From DATKNA01 sp963755755 (GTDB lineage: Bacteria; Actinomycetota; Actinomycetes; Actinomycetales; Kineosporiaceae), in assembly GCA_963755755.1 (NCBI GenBank), contig CAVWLJ010000019.1:1-64000 (forward strand): a DNA stretch of 64,000 bases, read 5' to 3'. The notes beneath the pieces were generated by a model. The model ran no database searches. It saw only the letters and a program-made list of their open reading frames with translations, and was not told the origin of the DNA. How positions within the stretch are numbered: the stretch's first letter is position 1; each line of letters begins with the position of its first letter. A program made the translations under genes and the position numbers. Below are positions 63,047 through 64,000 of the stretch, piece by piece.

Positions 63047-64000
63047 GTGGCCCCGATCACCGTTCTGCTCGCCGACGACAACCTCATCGTCCGTGAGGGC
63101 GTGCGCGCGCTGCTCGCCCGCGACCCGGACGTCGAGGTCGTGGGCGTCGCCGGCGACTACGACGAGCTGGTCGAACGGGCCGCACAACTGCGGCCCCAGG
63201 TGCTCGTCACCGACATCCGCATGCCGCCGTCCTTCCAGGACGAGGGCATCGAGGGCGCCAAGGAGGTCCGCAAGCTGCTGCCCGGCACGGGTGTCGTGGT
63301 GCTCAGCCAGTACGACAGCCCCGAGTACGCCGTCGGCCTGCTCGCGGACGGTGCCGCCGGCTACGCCTACCTCCTCAAGGACCGGGTCGCCGACTCCGGC
63401 CGGCTCGCCCGCGCGATCCGCGAGGTCGCGACCGGCGGGTCGATGCTCGACCCGGAGATCGTCCGTGCACTCGTGTCGCCCGCCCAGGGCGACGGCGTGC
63501 TGGACGCCGACCAGGAGGCCCTGCTGCGCGAGGTGGCCGAGGGCCGGCCGGTCAAGGCCATCGCCTCCTCCCGCGGCGACCCGCCCGAGGCCGTGAACGC
63601 CGCGATCGAGCAGCTCTTCCTCGACCTCGCCCGCGGCGCGAGCGCGGGCCAGGAGGATGCGCTGCGGCGGCTGCGCATGCTGCACAGCGCGATCCTGCGG
63701 CGGGAGGAGCAGGGCGAGACGCTCTCCCGGCTGCTGCCGGGCGGGCTGGCCGAGCGGCTGCGCCGCGACCGGGGCGCCGCCGGGCGGACCGAGCGCCTCG
63801 TCGTCACGGTCCTGATGTCCGACGTCCGCGGTTACTCCGCGATCGCCGAGCGGTCGGACCCCGCCGTCCTGGCGGGCCAGCTCATGGCGCACCGCACGGC
63901 GATGAACGCCGCCATCCTGAGCGAGGGGGGAACCGTCATGCAGTACGTGGGGGACGCGGTGATGGCCGTGTTCGGGGCGCCGGACCCGCGGCCGGACCAC
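63047..64000 (+). CDS. Response regulator-class III nucleotide cyclase fusion, cut by window edge
   Basis: The frame is open from GTG 63047 (GTG 63029 possible) to the window end, 318 codons. Residues 1-125 are a receiver domain: ITVLLADDNLIVREGVRALL, phospho-acceptor Asp in LVTDIRMPP, and the Lys in YLLKDRV. Residues 160-225 resemble a degenerate LuxR-type output and a helical linker (LRRLRMLHSAILRREEQGET). A class III cyclase domain begins near 245: VVTVLMSDVRGYSAIAERSD with the metal Asp and GGTVMQYVGDAVMAVFGAPD with the second. It should make cAMP (or cGMP) in response to phosphorylation. No histidine kinase is in view. Confidence 0.9.
   Translation, partial: MAPITVLLADDNLIVREGVRALLARDPDVEVVGVAGDYDELVERAAQLRPQVLVTDIRMPPSFQDEGIEGAKEVRKLLPGTGVVVLSQYDSPEYAVGLLADGAAGYAYLLKDRVADSGRLARAIREVATGGSMLDPEIVRALVSPAQGDGVLDADQEALLREVAEGRPVKAIASSRGDPPEAVNAAIEQLFLDLARGASAGQEDALRRLRMLHSAILRREEQGETLSRLLPGGLAERLRRDRGAAGRTERLVVTVLMSDVRGYSAIAERSDPAVLAGQLMAHRTAMNAAILSEGGTVMQYVGDAVMAVFGAPDPRPDH

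Noticed and set aside
1..64000. Programmed frameshifting or widespread pseudogenes as the cause of the broken genes
   Set aside because: Breaks lack slippery-site/stem context, hit essential genes, and are too frequent; sequencing indels are simpler.

Overview
The window is very GC-rich, gene-dense DNA from an actinobacterium. The GC content, the many GTG starts, a SAM-IV type riboswitch, IcmF, DUF2017, DUF3618, DUF2510/RDD proteins and a pncB-clpS-DUF2017-MBL-rph-rdgB order like that around Mycobacterium tuberculosis Rv1330c-Rv1341 all point there. An order such as Pseudonocardiales is plausible, but I cannot fix the genus. About 30 of the roughly 65 genes carry one or more single-base frame breaks inside otherwise well-conserved domains. 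I read most of these as assembly or sequencing indels, so spans are given for the reconstructed gene.

Layout. 0-4.6 kb: a xylan-utilisation locus with three secreted enzymes in one operon (GH10 xylanase, CE4 deacetylase, SGNH esterase) and a divergent LacI regulator. 4.7-9 kb: trpS behind a tryptophan-rich leader peptide and attenuator, an Orn/Lys/Arg-type decarboxylase, and AidB. 9-13.9 kb: a GlcD-type FAD oxidase, a TPR-like/GGDEF diguanylate cyclase, an RDD membrane protein and a hypothetical gene. 13.9-17.7 kb: the fused isobutyryl-CoA mutase icmF and a coupled MarR regulator, with a palindrome at the icmF start. 17.7-20.2 kb: a truncated haemoglobin, a flavohaemoglobin and a DivIVA-like coiled-coil protein in one tight operon with less GC-biased codon use. 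20.2-25.3 kb: NAD salvage (pncB-pncA) opposite a housekeeping block (clpS, DUF2017, cAMP-PDE-like MBL protein, rph, rdgB). 25.3-30 kb: two tandem membrane-anchored SUOX-fold molybdoenzymes with a YidD gene between them, a fasciclin lipoprotein, and a tRNA with anticodon UAG but a short variable loop.

30-38.4 kb: bcp, DUF3618, a GroES-like protein, a cytochrome P450, a SAM-IV riboswitch controlling a class V aminotransferase plus PHP-domain protein, CYTH-CHAD, NUDIX and FHA proteins. 38.4-46.8 kb: PadR regulator, MSOX-like FAD oxidase, a two-domain glycosyltransferase, a BON-methyltransferase, a HAD phosphatase and a NodU/CmcH carbamoyltransferase. 46.4-51.3 kb: a minus-strand series (DoxX-like peptide, DODA dioxygenase, DUF1684, DMFase-like protein, phosphoribosyltransferase, membrane protein) with a divergent MarR gene and two TTGA-N4-TCAA sites. 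51.5-57 kb: a coiled-coil protein behind a structured leader, a CopD-CtaG fusion, a YbdK-type ligase and an APC permease. 57-61 kb: a choline-kinase-like protein and a dimethylglycine-dehydrogenase-like enzyme. 61-64 kb: a second-messenger cassette of an MBL hydrolase, a cyclic-nucleotide-binding protein and a divergent response regulator fused to a class III nucleotide cyclase that runs off the right edge.

The items most worth a second look are the trpS leader attenuator, the structured leader at 51.5 kb, the globin/DivIVA operon, the cyclic-nucleotide cassette, the odd tRNA, and several perfect or near-perfect palindromic operators.
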